Shown: positions 11,553 through 21,368 of the stretch, piece by piece | Numbering within the stretch: the stretch's first letter is position 1 | How the letters are laid out: the number at the start of each line of letters is the position of its first letter | NCBI GenBank assembly: GCA_022709365.1 | Contig: JAKLIY010000025.1 | Location: 1 to 61,650, forward strand | Source of the DNA: Pseudomonadota bacterium | GTDB lineage: Bacteria > Pseudomonadota > Gammaproteobacteria > Competibacterales > Competibacteraceae | Direction: 5' to 3' | Length of the DNA: 61,650 nt | Translations under genes and position numbers: made by a program | The notes under the pieces: model-generated | The model's input: the letters and a program-made list of their open reading frames with translations, nothing else | Databases searched by the model: none | Told to the model about the DNA's origin: nothing

Positions 11553-13472
11553 ATGTTACAAAAAATCCGTGATCACGCCCAAGGCTGGTTCGCCTACATC
11601 ATTATCGGTTTGTTGACTATCCCGTTCGCCGTGTGGGGCATCAATTATTACTTCGAGGGAGGTGGGCCAGTCGACGCCGCTATTGTGGGCGGCAGCAAGA
11701 TTTCGCTGCAGGAATATCAGCGAGCCTATCAGCAACAGCGGCAGCGCCTGCAAGCGATGATGGGCAATAACATGGACCCGGCCCTGCTCGAAGGACCGCG
11801 TTTAAAGCAGGATGTATTGCGGCAATTGATCGACGAACGAGTACTCGCACAACTGATCAACGATCAGGGTATGCGGGTCAGCGACCAGCAGTTGCGCAAT
11901 GCACTGCTAACGCTGCCGGTTTTCCAGCAGAGTGGTGGCTTTAACAAGGAGCTATACGAACGGCTGTTGCGCAATCAGGGCTATACCGCTGCCCTGTTCG
12001 AGGAGGGCCTGCGGCAGTCGCTGGCGACCGAACAATTACGAAACGGGGTGATCGCCTCAGCGCTGGCCACGCCGACGGAGCTGGAACAACTGATCGCGCT
12101 GCTCAAACAGCAACGGGAGGTATACTTGCTGACGTTGCCGCTGGCGCAGTATGTCGCCAAGGTGAAGGTGGAGGATGTCGCCATCCAGAACTACTTCGCG
12201 AAGAACGCGGAGCGCTTTGTGAATCCCGAACAAGTGCGTGTACAGTTCATCGAACTGAAACTGTCGAACATTGCGAACCCGATCACGGTTGGCGAGGATG
12301 AATTGCAGGCGGCCTATCAAGCACAGATCGCCAAGTATGGCCGGCCCGAGGAGCGCTCAGCTTCGCATATTCTGGTCAAACTGCCGCCCGGCGCTGCCCA
12401 GACCGCGGTCGATCAAGCTCAGACCAGAGCACAGCGTATCGCCGGTGAAATCCGCTCCGGCGCCAAGACTTTCGATCAGGCGTTGCAGGAGGTTAGATCC
12501 GATCCGTCCGGTCAGGTGGAAGGTGGCGATCTGGGTGTAATCAGCAAAGGCATGTTTGACAATCCAGCCCTTGAGAATGCCCTGTATGCGTTGCAAAAGC
12601 CAAGCGAGGTCAGTGAACCGGTGCGGATGTCGTCCGGATTCCACATCCTTCGCTTGGATAGCATCACGCCAGCCCAGGTCAAACCGTTCGAGGAAGTCCG
12701 CGATAGCATCGCCCAGGAGCTGCGCCAACAGCAGGCGGAAAATCGTTTCTACGAAATCACCCAGATGCTGGCTAACTTGGGCTACGAACATCCCGATAGT
12801 CTGGAGCCAGCGGCGAAGACCTTGGAATTAACGATTCAGGACAGCGACTGGTTCAATCGTCAAGGGAGAGAGGGGATCGCCAAGCAGCCCAAGGTCATTG
12901 ACAGCGCTTTCAGCGAGGATGTACGCAAGCGGGGGTTGAACAGTGAACCGCTCGAATTGGAGCCGGGGCATGTCGTGATGCTCCGGGTCAAGGAATATAA
13001 GGACGCAACCCCGCGCACCCTGGAAGAATCCCGTGAGGAGATCGCCAAAATCTTGCGCGAGCAGCAGGCCCGCGAAGCGCTGGCTAAGGATATCGCAACG
13101 TTAAAAGCCCGAGCTGTCCAAGGTGAACATTTGCAAGCACTCGCTAAGGAGTTCGGCGGCGAATTCAAGAATGCCGGCTTGATAGGCCGCGACGCGCCAT
13201 CCGTTGACAGCGCTGTGCTGGAGACCGTATTTCGTTTGCCGTCGCCGGAAGAAGGAAAAGTGACTCTGGGTTCGGCGGTGTTAGCCAATGGCGATCAGGC
13301 AGTGCTGGTCGTAGCGCGGGTCGTAGCCGGGAAGAAGGATGATCTGACCGAGGATGAGCGTAAGATGCTGACGCAACAACTGGCGCAGCAGACGGGTTCC
13401 GGACAGTTTGAGGGGCTGCTGGACAGTGTGCGGGTCAAGACCAAGGTCGTGATGTACAGCGATCGGCTGTAG
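11553..13472 (+). CDS. ppiD: periplasmic folding chaperone PpiD (SurA-type parvulin)
   Basis: An inner-membrane-anchored periplasmic chaperone that assists outer-membrane and secreted proteins; 639 residues. One N-terminal transmembrane helix lies at about residues 15-35, followed by a SurA-like N-domain and a parvulin domain starting near RSASHILVKLP (about residue 268). A C-terminal segment resembles a second inactive parvulin. It follows the hupB/tRNA block, as in related genomes, and converges on fabI. Confidence 0.92.
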   Translation: MLQKIRDHAQGWFAYIIIGLLTIPFAVWGINYYFEGGGPVDAAIVGGSKISLQEYQRAYQQQRQRLQAMMGNNMDPALLEGPRLKQDVLRQLIDERVLAQLINDQGMRVSDQQLRNALLTLPVFQQSGGFNKELYERLLRNQGYTAALFEEGLRQSLATEQLRNGVIASALATPTELEQLIALLKQQREVYLLTLPLAQYVAKVKVEDVAIQNYFAKNAERFVNPEQVRVQFIELKLSNIANPITVGEDELQAAYQAQIAKYGRPEERSASHILVKLPPGAAQTAVDQAQTRAQRIAGEIRSGAKTFDQALQEVRSDPSGQVEGGDLGVISKGMFDNPALENALYALQKPSEVSEPVRMSSGFHILRLDSITPAQVKPFEEVRDSIAQELRQQQAENRFYEITQMLANLGYEHPDSLEPAAKTLELTIQDSDWFNRQGREGIAKQPKVIDSAFSEDVRKRGLNSEPLELEPGHVVMLRVKEYKDATPRTLEESREEIAKILREQQAREALAKDIATLKARAVQGEHLQALAKEFGGEFKNAGLIGRDAPSVDSAVLETVFRLPSPEEGKVTLGSAVLANGDQAVLVVARVVAGKKDDLTEDERKMLTQQLAQQTGSGQFEGLLDSVRVKTKVVMYSDRL

Positions 13473-13502
13473 GAATGGCTCCTCCCTCTCCCTCGACGTA
13501 AA

Positions 13503-13540
13503 ACTCCCTCCCCCTCGCGGGGGGAGGGTTGGGGGGTAGA
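13503..13540. repeat. palindromic repeat, family B copy 1
   Basis: The CTCCCTCCCCCTCGCGG core followed by GGGAGGGTTGGGG forms a GC-rich stem-loop between convergent ppiD and fabI. The same pattern recurs at about 27947-27987 and inside nifN at 43604-43643. It may act as a bidirectional terminator here. Confidence 0.6.
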
Positions 13541-13547
13541 AAATGCC

Positions 13548-14333
13548 CTATTCCATCGCCCCTAATGCGACGGTATTAAATCCGCTATCGACGTAGAGAA
13601 TTTCGCCGGTGATGCCGGATGCCAGATCGGAACACAGGAACGCCGCGGTATTACCGACTTCCTCGATGGTCACGCACTTACGCAGCGGTGCAACGTGTTC
13701 GAAAGTGTCCAGCATCTTGCGGAAGTTCTTAATACCGGACGCCGCCAGGGTGCGAATCGGCCCGGCGGAAATCGCGTTGACCCGCGTTCCTTCCGGCCCC
13801 AGCGTTTGCGCCAGATAGCGCACGTTGGCGTCCAGGCTGGCTTTGGCCAAACCCATGACGTTGTAATTCGGCACCGACCGCACTCCGCCCAGATAGGTCA
13901 TAGTGATCAGCGATCCCCGCCGACCTTGCATCAAGGGCCGGGCCGCTTTGGCCAGCGCCGCGAAGCTGTAGGAACTGATGTCGTGGGCGATGCGGAAATT
14001 GTCCCGGCTGATCCCTTCGAGAAAATCGCCTTCCAGCGCCTCGCGCGGTGCATAGGCGATGGAATGGACCAAAATATCCAATCCATCCCAATGCTGCTTG
14101 AGTGCTTCGAACAGGCCATCAATATCAGCGTCACGCTCCACGTCGCAGGGCAGGGTGATCGCACTGCCCAGTTCGGCGGCCATTTTTTCAGCGCGGGGTT
14201 GCAACTTGTCGTTTTGATAAGTCAAGGCGAGTTCGGCGCCCTCCCGATGCATGGCCTGGGCGATGCCCCAGGCGATGGAACGGTTGCTGGCGACTCCCAG
14301 AATCAGGGCGCGTTTGCCGGCGAGAAAGCCCAT
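13548..14333 (-). CDS. fabI: enoyl-[acyl-carrier-protein] reductase (NADH)
   Basis: Catalyses the last reduction of each fatty-acid elongation cycle in the cytoplasm; 261 residues. It is an SDR-fold protein with the N-terminal nucleotide-binding segment [15 protein letters not shown] and the FabI active site YNVMGLAK (Tyr-x6-Lys). It is convergent with ppiD and divergent from the yejA-like gene. Confidence 0.95.
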   Translation of the reverse strand: MGFLAGKRALILGVASNRSIAWGIAQAMHREGAELALTYQNDKLQPRAEKMAAELGSAITLPCDVERDADIDGLFEALKQHWDGLDILVHSIAYAPREALEGDFLEGISRDNFRIAHDISSYSFAALAKAARPLMQGRRGSLITMTYLGGVRSVPNYNVMGLAKASLDANVRYLAQTLGPEGTRVNAISAGPIRTLAASGIKNFRKMLDTFEHVAPLRKCVTIEEVGNTAAFLCSDLASGITGEILYVDSGFNTVALGAME

Positions 14334-14405
14334 AATGAACTCCTATCGGATTTAGGTATCGTTTTAACGGGTTATTAATGAATGACGGACTGTAAAGGAT
14401 ACCGC

Positions 14406-16271
14406 ATGAATCGCGCAAAATTCCGTTTTCTTCCGTGGCTGACTGGCGTTCTCCTATTGAGCGTCAGTCTGTCGTCGATGGTCGCGTTAGGCGAACCGGT
14501 GCATGGCCTCGCTCTACATGGTCAACCGAAATACGGCCCGGATTTCACCCATCTCGATTACGTCAATCCTCAAGCGCCCAAGGGTGGCGAGGCGCGTTTC
14601 TCCGAAATTGGCAGTTTCGATACCTTTAACCCTTTCAATATCAAAGGGCAACCCGTGGTTGGCATCGGTCAACTGTTTGAAAGCCTGATGACCAGCAGCG
14701 CCGACGAGCCGTTCAGCGAGTATGGCTTGATCGCCGAGAGCGTGGATATCCCCGAAGATCGGAGTTCGGTGACGTTCACGATTCGCCCGCAAGCGAAATT
14801 TCATGATGGCAGCCCTATCACTGCCGATGACGTGCTGTTTTCCTTCGCGACGTTGAAGAGCAAGGGCAATCCGTCCTACCGGTTCTATTACACCAGCATC
14901 GCCAGCGCTGAACGACTGGATGAGCGGCGGGTGAAATTCACCTTCGCCCCCGGTGAGAACCGGGAATTGCCGCTGATTATCGGCCAGATGCCGGTGCTGT
15001 CGAAAAAGTATTGGGAAAGCCGGGACTTTGCCGCGACGACACTGGACATTCCGATGGGCAGCGGTCCATATCGGATCGAGCGTTTTGAACCGGGCCGGTT
15101 TGTCGTCTACCAGCGCGATGAAAATTATTGGGGCAAGGATTTGCCGGTTAACCGGGGCCAGCACAACATCGACCGGCTGCGGTATGACTATTACCGTGAT
15201 GTCACCGTGGCGCTGGAGGCGTTCAAGGCCGGAGCCTATGACCTGCGGGTGGAAAACGTCGCCAAGCAGTGGGCGACCGGCTACGACTTCCCGGCGCTGC
15301 GGGAGGGACGGGTCAAGAAGGAGATTTTCCCTCACCAACGGACTTCGGGAATGCAGGGCTTCGTTTACAACCTGCGCCGACCCTTGTTCCAGAATCCCAA
15401 GGTGCGTCAGGCATTGGCCTATGCGTTCGATTTCGAATGGAGCAATCGCAACCTGTTTCATGACCAGTACCGGCGGACCCGCAGCTATTTCGACAATTCC
15501 GAACTGGCAGCCCGGGGTTTACCGTCGCCGGAGGAACTGGCGCTGCTGGAGCCGTTGCGCAAAGAGTTGCCGCCTGAAGTGTTAACGGCTGAATATCAAC
15601 CGCCAGTCGCACAAGATGACGGGCAACTACGGGCTAATTTGCGCAAGGCGCTGGAATTGTTGCAGGAGGCTGGCTGGACCTTCCGCGACCGTAAGCTGGT
15701 GAACGCCAAGACCGGTGAGCCGTTCCGCTTTGAACTGCTGATTGACGAGCCAACCTGGGAGCGGATCGGGTTGCCGTTCGCCCGCAATCTGGAGCGGCTG
15801 GGCATTGAAATGACCGTGCGCAGCGTCGATTCGGCCCAGTATGAGAACCGGGTGCGCGATTTCGATTTTGACATGGTGGTGAATGTCTGGGGCCAATCGC
15901 TGTCGCCGGGCAATGAACAGCGGGAGTTTTGGAGCAGTGCTGCCGCCGATCAACCGGGGAGTCGTAATCTGGCGGGGTTGAAGAATCCGGCGGTCGATCA
16001 GTTGGTGGATCAGCTCATCGCCGCGCCAGATCGGGCCAGTCTGGTGACGCGGGTGCGGGCGCTCGACCGGGCGCTGCAATGGAATTATCTGGTCATTCCG
16101 CATTGGCATATTCCCTACGACCGCATTGCCTTCTGGGACAAATTCGGCTATCCGGCCGTGACGCCGTTGCAGGGTGTGCAGTTGAACGCCTGGTGGATTG
16201 ATCCGGCCAAGGCGGCGGCGCTGGGCCAGCGAGGAGCGGGGGCAGAGAAGGCTGATCCGGCCAAACCTTAA
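14406..16271 (+). CDS. yejA: extracellular solute-binding protein of a peptide ABC importer (YejA type)
   Basis: The periplasmic binding protein (family 5) of the Yej oligopeptide importer; 621 residues from ATG 14406. A signal peptide is visible: basic MNRAKFRF, a hydrophobic core to about residue 28, then ALG. The family 5 segment around HDGSPITADDVLFSF is intact. Its cognate permease gene yejB begins only at 19556, with an unrelated restriction-modification gene between them. Confidence 0.88.
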   Translation: MNRAKFRFLPWLTGVLLLSVSLSSMVALGEPVHGLALHGQPKYGPDFTHLDYVNPQAPKGGEARFSEIGSFDTFNPFNIKGQPVVGIGQLFESLMTSSADEPFSEYGLIAESVDIPEDRSSVTFTIRPQAKFHDGSPITADDVLFSFATLKSKGNPSYRFYYTSIASAERLDERRVKFTFAPGENRELPLIIGQMPVLSKKYWESRDFAATTLDIPMGSGPYRIERFEPGRFVVYQRDENYWGKDLPVNRGQHNIDRLRYDYYRDVTVALEAFKAGAYDLRVENVAKQWATGYDFPALREGRVKKEIFPHQRTSGMQGFVYNLRRPLFQNPKVRQALAYAFDFEWSNRNLFHDQYRRTRSYFDNSELAARGLPSPEELALLEPLRKELPPEVLTAEYQPPVAQDDGQLRANLRKALELLQEAGWTFRDRKLVNAKTGEPFRFELLIDEPTWERIGLPFARNLERLGIEMTVRSVDSAQYENRVRDFDFDMVVNVWGQSLSPGNEQREFWSSAAADQPGSRNLAGLKNPAVDQLVDQLIAAPDRASLVTRVRALDRALQWNYLVIPHWHIPYDRIAFWDKFGYPAVTPLQGVQLNAWWIDPAKAAALGQRGAGAEKADPAKP

Positions 16272-16276
16272 TTCTG

Positions 16277-19200
16277 ATGAATTTCCAGCCCTTCCGCGCC
16301 TATCTCCAGCAGTTGTCCGCCGCACTGAAAGCCGGCAACGCCACTGAACACACCCACCGCCCGGCGCTGAAGGCGCTGGTCGAAGCGCTGGACGCCACGA
16401 TTACCGCCACTAACGAACCAAAGCGGATCGCCTGCGGCGCACCAGATTACATCGTGACGCGGGGGGAGTTGCCGCTGGGCTATATCGAGGCCAAGGATGT
16501 CGGGGTCGATCTCGATGCGGTGGAAAACAGCGAGCAGTTGCGGCGTTATCGGGCGGGCCTCGCCAATTTGCTGCTGACCGACTATCTGGAATTTCGCTGG
16601 TATGTGGGCGGGGAGCGGCGTCTAACCGCCACTTTACATTCCCCTCCTTTTCAAGGAGGGGTGGCGCGAAGCGCCGGGGTGGTTTATCCCTTAAAAGCAA
16701 CGCCTGCCGCCGTTGAATCCGTTGCCGAGCTATTCACCCAATTCCTCACGGCGACAGTTCCGACCATTGCGACGCCCCGCGAGTTGGCGTTGCGGCTGGC
16801 GGCGCAGGCGCGGTTGTTACGCGGGTTGATTGAGCGAGCATTGGCGGCAGAACCCGTCGAGGGTTCGCTGCACGGGCAGTTGCAGGCCATTCAGGCGGTG
16901 TTGTTGCCACAGTTGACCGTGGAACAGTTCAGTGACCTGTACGCCCAAACGCTGTGTTACGGCTTGTTTACCGCCCGGTGCCATGCCAAACCGGGCACGC
17001 ACTTTACCCGTCAGCACGCCGCTTACGATCTGCCCAAGACCCACCCGTTTCTCCGCACGCTGTTCAACCATATCGCCGGGCCGGAGCTGAATGAGGAGAT
17101 CGCCTGGGCGGTGGATGACGTCGCGGAATTGCTGGCCCGGTCGGACATTACAGCGATTTTGCAGGATTTTGGGCAACGCACCCGCCGGGAAGACCCGGTG
17201 GTGCATTTTTATGAAACCTTCCTGGCGGCGTATGACCCGGCGTTGCGGGAAACGCGGGGCGTGTATTACACCCCGGAGCCGGTGGTGTCCTGGCTGGTGC
17301 GCAGTGTCGATGCGGTGCTGAAACAGGCGTTTGCCTTGCCAATGGGTCTGGCTGATGCGAGCAAAATGACCGTCCAGGAGGGTGATCAGGAGGTTTCCAC
17401 CCATCGGGTGCAGATTCTCGACCCGGCAACCGGAACCGGCACGTTTCTTTATGCGGTGATCGCGCAGATTCACGCCGCATTTGCGGACAATCAGGGTCTG
17501 TGGTCCGGCTATGTGCGCGAGCATCTGCTGCCGCGCCTGTATGGCTTTGAGTTGCTGATGGCCCCGTACACCGTTGCCCATTTGAAGCTGGGCCTGCTGT
17601 TGCGGGAAACCGGCTATGACTTCGCCGGCGATGACCGGCTGCGGGTTTACCTGACCAACACCCTGGAGCAGCCCCGGGAATTGACCCATCTGCCGCTGTT
17701 TGGCGAGTGGCTGGTCAAGGAAGCGCGCCACGCGACCCGCGTTAAGCAAAATGCGCCGATTATGGTGGTGCTGGGCAATCCACCGTATTCCGGGCATTCC
17801 GCTAATCAGGGCGAATGGATCGCCGGCCTGTTACGCGGGCTGGATGGGCTGAGCGGTCAGCGCACCGGCAGTTATTTCCGGGTCGATGGCGAGCCGCTCA
17901 AGGAACGCAATCCCAAGTGGCTGAACGATGATTACGTCAAGTTCATCCGCTTCGCCCAATGGCGGATCGAGCGCACCGGCTACGGCATTCTGGCGGTCAT
18001 CACCAATCATGGCTATCTGGACAATCCCACGTTCCGGGGAATGCGGCGCAGCCTGATGGAAACCTTCGACGATCTGTATCTGCTGGACTTGCACGGCAAC
18101 AGCAAGAAGAAGGAGAAGGCGCCGGACGGCGGCAAGGATGACAATGTGTTCGATATTCAACAGGGCGTCGCAATTGGGCTGTTTGTGCGTTCCCATCGCC
18201 CAGCGGGAGAGGCATTGAAGGCGGAGTGTCGAGTACACCATGCCGAGTTATGGGGCGAGCGGGAAGGAAAATATCAGTGGCTATTGGAGAATGAGATCGG
18301 AAGTACCGCATGGCGGCAGATCGAACCGCAAGCGCCTTATTATCTGTTCATACCGCAAAATGTAGATTTGCTGGGCGAGTATGAACAGGGCTGGAAAATT
18401 ACAGAGATGATGCCCGTCAACGTACTGGGCTTTCAATCGCACCGCGACCCATTTGCTATTGATATCGACCGTGATAGTTTGCAACAACGCATTCAGACAA
18501 TGCGGGATGAGGATATTGCGGATCGGGAGTTTGCCGAACTCTATTTACTTAGAGATAACCGTGATTGGCAACTTCCTGAAGCACGAAAACAGCTACGTAC
18601 AGATAAAGATTGGCAACAGAAAATTCTCCAGTGTGCTTATCGGCCTTTTGATATGCGTTGGTGCTATTTTAGTGAAGTGGCGATGGATTATCCGCGTCGC
18701 GAACTCAAGCAGCATGTGGAAAATAAAGATAATCTTTGCCTGAATATAGTGCGTCAGACCAAAGCGGCGTATTGGCAACATGCCATGGTGACTGACAAAC
18801 CTGCTCCGGCGGTGTTTGTAGAAATCAAGGACGGCTCTTCGGTGTTCCCTTTATACCTTTACCCTGACGGCAAAGGCGATCTGATGGACGAGGCCGAAGC
18901 GCATTCAATCCAGGGCCGCCGCGCTAATCTTGCACCGGAATTGATCCAGATTTACGCAGCAAGCCTGAACCTAGTCTATGTAGAAGATAAAACCGGCGAT
19001 CTGGAAAAAACTTTTGGCCCAGAAGACATCTTCTACTACACCTACGCCATTTTCCATTCCCCCACCTACCGCAACCGTTACGCCACCTTTCTTAAAATCG
19101 ACTTCCCACGCCTGCCACTAACCTCGGATCAAGCGTTGTTCCGGCGATTGTGCGTCCTCGGCGCGGAACTCACTGCCCTGCATTTAATGGAGCGCGATGC

Positions 19201-19513
19201 TCCAGCTATTGCCAGCTATCCCGTTGCCGGAACCCATCGAGTCGATGCCGTTCGTTATGCCGAACCGACCGATGCAACTCTGGGGCGAGTGTGGATTAAC
19301 ACTACCCAATATTTCCAGGGTATTCCCCCGGAGGTCTGGAACTTCCACATTGGCGGCTACCAGGTATTAGCCAAATGGTTGAAAGATCGCAAAGGCCGCG
19401 TTCTGAATTTCGATGAGCTAATTCACTATCAGCGGATTGTCGCTACGCTCCAACGGACTTTGCAAATACAGCAAGCTATTGATGAAGCTATTGGGGAATG
19501 GCCGATTCGTTAA
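16277..19513 (+). CDS. single-polypeptide restriction-modification enzyme (type IIG/ISP-like), N6-adenine methylase with fused nuclease
   Basis: 1078 residues combining cleavage, methylation and target recognition. A PD-(D/E)xK nuclease motif lies near the N terminus (PD at 56-57, EAK at 71-73). The gamma-class adenine methylase has motif I DPATGTGTF from residue 382 and NPPY at 501-504. The C-terminal part (FYYTYAIFHSPTYRNRYA) resembles the specificity domain of ISP-type enzymes, but there is no helicase domain. Residues 121-137 are encoded by palindromic repeat A, inserted in frame. Base composition drops towards AT at about 18290-18800, within the likely recognition region. It starts 6 bp after the yejA stop. 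Confidence 0.88.
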   Translation: MNFQPFRAYLQQLSAALKAGNATEHTHRPALKALVEALDATITATNEPKRIACGAPDYIVTRGELPLGYIEAKDVGVDLDAVENSEQLRRYRAGLANLLLTDYLEFRWYVGGERRLTATLHSPPFQGGVARSAGVVYPLKATPAAVESVAELFTQFLTATVPTIATPRELALRLAAQARLLRGLIERALAAEPVEGSLHGQLQAIQAVLLPQLTVEQFSDLYAQTLCYGLFTARCHAKPGTHFTRQHAAYDLPKTHPFLRTLFNHIAGPELNEEIAWAVDDVAELLARSDITAILQDFGQRTRREDPVVHFYETFLAAYDPALRETRGVYYTPEPVVSWLVRSVDAVLKQAFALPMGLADASKMTVQEGDQEVSTHRVQILDPATGTGTFLYAVIAQIHAAFADNQGLWSGYVREHLLPRLYGFELLMAPYTVAHLKLGLLLRETGYDFAGDDRLRVYLTNTLEQPRELTHLPLFGEWLVKEARHATRVKQNAPIMVVLGNPPYSGHSANQGEWIAGLLRGLDGLSGQRTGSYFRVDGEPLKERNPKWLNDDYVKFIRFAQWRIERTGYGILAVITNHGYLDNPTFRGMRRSLMETFDDLYLLDLHGNSKKKEKAPDGGKDDNVFDIQQGVAIGLFVRSHRPAGEALKAECRVHHAELWGEREGKYQWLLENEIGSTAWRQIEPQAPYYLFIPQNVDLLGEYEQGWKITEMMPVNVLGFQSHRDPFAIDIDRDSLQQRIQTMRDEDIADREFAELYLLRDNRDWQLPEARKQLRTDKDWQQKILQCAYRPFDMRWCYFSEVAMDYPRRELKQHVENKDNLCLNIVRQTKAAYWQHAMVTDKPAPAVFVEIKDGSSVFPLYLYPDGKGDLMDEAEAHSIQGRRANLAPELIQIYAASLNLVYVEDKTGDLEKTFGPEDIFYYTYAIFHSPTYRNRYATFLKIDFPRLPLTSDQALFRRLCVLGAELTALHLMERDAPAIASYPVAGTHRVDAVRYAEPTDATLGRVWINTTQYFQGIPPEVWNFHIGGYQVLAKWLKDRKGRVLNFDELIHYQRIVATLQRTLQIQQAIDEAIGEWPIR
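16638..16684 (-). repeat. palindromic repeat, family A copy 1, in frame inside the restriction-modification gene
   Basis: The reverse complement reads AACCACCCCGGCGCTTCGCG, continuing to a CCCCTCCTT/AAGGAGGGG stem and GGGGAAT. It forms two adjacent hairpins. It matches 43540-43587 in nifN almost base for base in the opposite orientation, with one substitution and a changed 3-4 nt hairpin loop. It encodes [15 protein letters not shown] with no stop codon. Confidence 0.88.
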
Positions 19514-19555
19514 AATTTCCTCCCCACCCCACGCCAACGCCTGCTCAATAATCCC

Positions 19556-20665
19556 ATGTACGCCTACTTCCTCCGTCGTCTCGCGCTCATTCCGCTAACC
19601 CTGCTCGGCATCATCGCCATCAATTTCGCCATTGTACAGATCGCCCCCGGCGGGCCAGTGGAACAATTGCTGGCGCAACTCCGGCATACCGCCGTTTCCG
19701 CAACCGCCCGGGTCGGTGGCGGAGAGGGTGTGGAAGCGGGGCGCGGGGGTGGCGCAGCACAAAGCGGCAATAGCGGCGCAAGCGCCTATCGCGGCGCACA
19801 GGGCCTGGACCCGGCCTTCATTGCGGAATTGAACCGCCAGTTTGGCTTTGACCAACCGGCCTATGTGCGCTTCGGGCGAATGATTGGCGACTATCTGACC
19901 TTCAATCTCGGCAAGAGCTATTTCCGCGACCGGGCGGTGCTGGATTTGGTGCTGGACAAGCTACCGGTGTCCATCTCGCTGGGGGTATGGAGTACCTTGC
20001 TGATCTATGTCATCTCGATTCCGTTGGGCATCGCCAAGGCGGTGCGCGATGGTTCACGTTTCGATGTGCTGAGCAGTGCGGCGGTAATCATCGGTTATGC
20101 GATTCCGGCATTCCTGTTCGCCATTCTGCTGATCATCCTGTTCGCTGGCGGGCGCTATCTGGACTGGTTTCCGCTGCGGGGCCTGATTTCGGACAATTGG
20201 ACGGATTTAAGCTGGCCGGCGCGGATTGCCGATTACTTCTGGCATCTGACCCTGCCGGTGACGGCGATGGTCATCGGCGGCTTTGCGTCATTAACCATGT
20301 TGACCAAGAACGCCTTTCTGGACGAGATCAACAAGCAGTATGTGGTGACGGCCCGCGCCAAGGGCTTGAGCGAGCATCGCGTGTTGTACGGGCATGTGTT
20401 CCGCAACGCTATGCTCTTGGTCATCGCTGGTTTTCCCGCAACCCTGGTCAACATGTTGTTTACCGGTTCGCTGCTGATTGAGGTAATTTTTTCGCTGGAC
20501 GGGTTAGGTTTATTGGGATTTGAGGCGGTGGTGAAGCGGGATTATCCGGTGATGTTCGGAACGCTCTATATGTTTAGCCTGATCGGCCTGTTGCTCAATC
20601 TAATCAGCGATCTGACCTATCACCTGATTGATCCGCGCATTGATTTTTCCGCTCGTTCGGGATGA
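19556..20665 (+). CDS. yejB: peptide ABC importer permease (YejB type)
   Basis: Inner-membrane permease of the Yej importer; 369 residues. It has the N-terminal anchor helix, the Gly/Ala-rich periplasmic stretch also seen in YejB proteins, five or more further helices, and a permease EAA-type loop ([20 protein letters not shown]). It ends normally near DPRIDF. Partner genes yejE (second permease) and yejF (ATPase) do not follow. Instead trmO on the other strand runs 62 bp into the yejB 3' end. Confidence 0.92.
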   Translation: MYAYFLRRLALIPLTLLGIIAINFAIVQIAPGGPVEQLLAQLRHTAVSATARVGGGEGVEAGRGGGAAQSGNSGASAYRGAQGLDPAFIAELNRQFGFDQPAYVRFGRMIGDYLTFNLGKSYFRDRAVLDLVLDKLPVSISLGVWSTLLIYVISIPLGIAKAVRDGSRFDVLSSAAVIIGYAIPAFLFAILLIILFAGGRYLDWFPLRGLISDNWTDLSWPARIADYFWHLTLPVTAMVIGGFASLTMLTKNAFLDEINKQYVVTARAKGLSEHRVLYGHVFRNAMLLVIAGFPATLVNMLFTGSLLIEVIFSLDGLGLLGFEAVVKRDYPVMFGTLYMFSLIGLLLNLISDLTYHLIDPRIDFSARSG

Positions 20666-21347
20666 TGTCGATCACGGTCGCCGTGTTGCCGCGCATCTCC
20701 CAGCGCAGGTCGAAATCGTACAGTTTCATGCCGTAGCGGCGCGGAGCAGTATTCTCTCGCTCGTAGGCCGGACGGGGGTCCTGACGCAGAATCTGGGTGA
20801 TCAATGCCCGTAAATCACCCTCCGGCCAAGCGGCGCAGAACGCCGTCGCTGATGGGCTGAACTCGACCACAAACGCAGTTTCTGGCGCTTCGGCGGCAAA
20901 TCCACCGGTTGCATCAGGAATACGGTCGGCATAGGGTACATAGGGCTTGATATCCAGCACCGGTGTTCCATCCAACAGGTCCACACCCGCCAAATGCAGC
21001 ATCACCCGGCCCTGATGGATCTCTACCCGTTCCAACTGGACCACCGACAGCCCGATGGGATTAGGCCGGAAGGGTGAACGAGTGGCGAATACACCCAGAC
21101 GCTGGTTGCCGCCCAGGCGCGGCGGACGCACCATCGGTTGCCATTGACCCACTGGTATCCCATGAAAGACGAAGATCAGCCACAGGTGGGAAAAACCCTC
21201 CAGCCCGCGCACCGCTTCAGGCGAGTTATAGGGCGGCAATAACTCCAACGTCGCCCGCGCCTCCGACACTAATCCCGGTTGGCGGGGAATGCCGAACTTC
21301 TCCCGGAAGCAGGAATGGATCACGCCAATCGGTTCAAAGCGGGGCAT
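20604..21347 (-). CDS. trmO: tRNA (N6-threonylcarbamoyl-A37) N6-methyltransferase TrmO (TsaA/VirR family)
   Basis: Methylates t6A37 in tRNAs that read ACY codons, using S-adenosylmethionine; 247 residues. The opening [11 protein letters not shown], the [12 protein letters not shown] loop and [14 protein letters not shown] are family hallmarks. The last 20 or so residues (after about VIDIIPNE) are read from the complement of yejB and look like an added tail. Confidence 0.9.
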   Translation of the reverse strand: MPRFEPIGVIHSCFREKFGIPRQPGLVSEARATLELLPPYNSPEAVRGLEGFSHLWLIFVFHGIPVGQWQPMVRPPRLGGNQRLGVFATRSPFRPNPIGLSVVQLERVEIHQGRVMLHLAGVDLLDGTPVLDIKPYVPYADRIPDATGGFAAEAPETAFVVEFSPSATAFCAAWPEGDLRALITQILRQDPRPAYERENTAPRRYGMKLYDFDLRWEMRGNTATVIDIIPNERKNQCADQSGDRSDR

Positions 21348-21368
21348 AGCGTTGCCATCATCATCCGC

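Noticed and set aside
19680..19810. Gly/Ala-rich stretch in YejB as another repeat insertion
   Set aside because: YejB proteins normally carry a Gly/Ala-rich periplasmic stretch here, and its DNA does not match repeat A or B.
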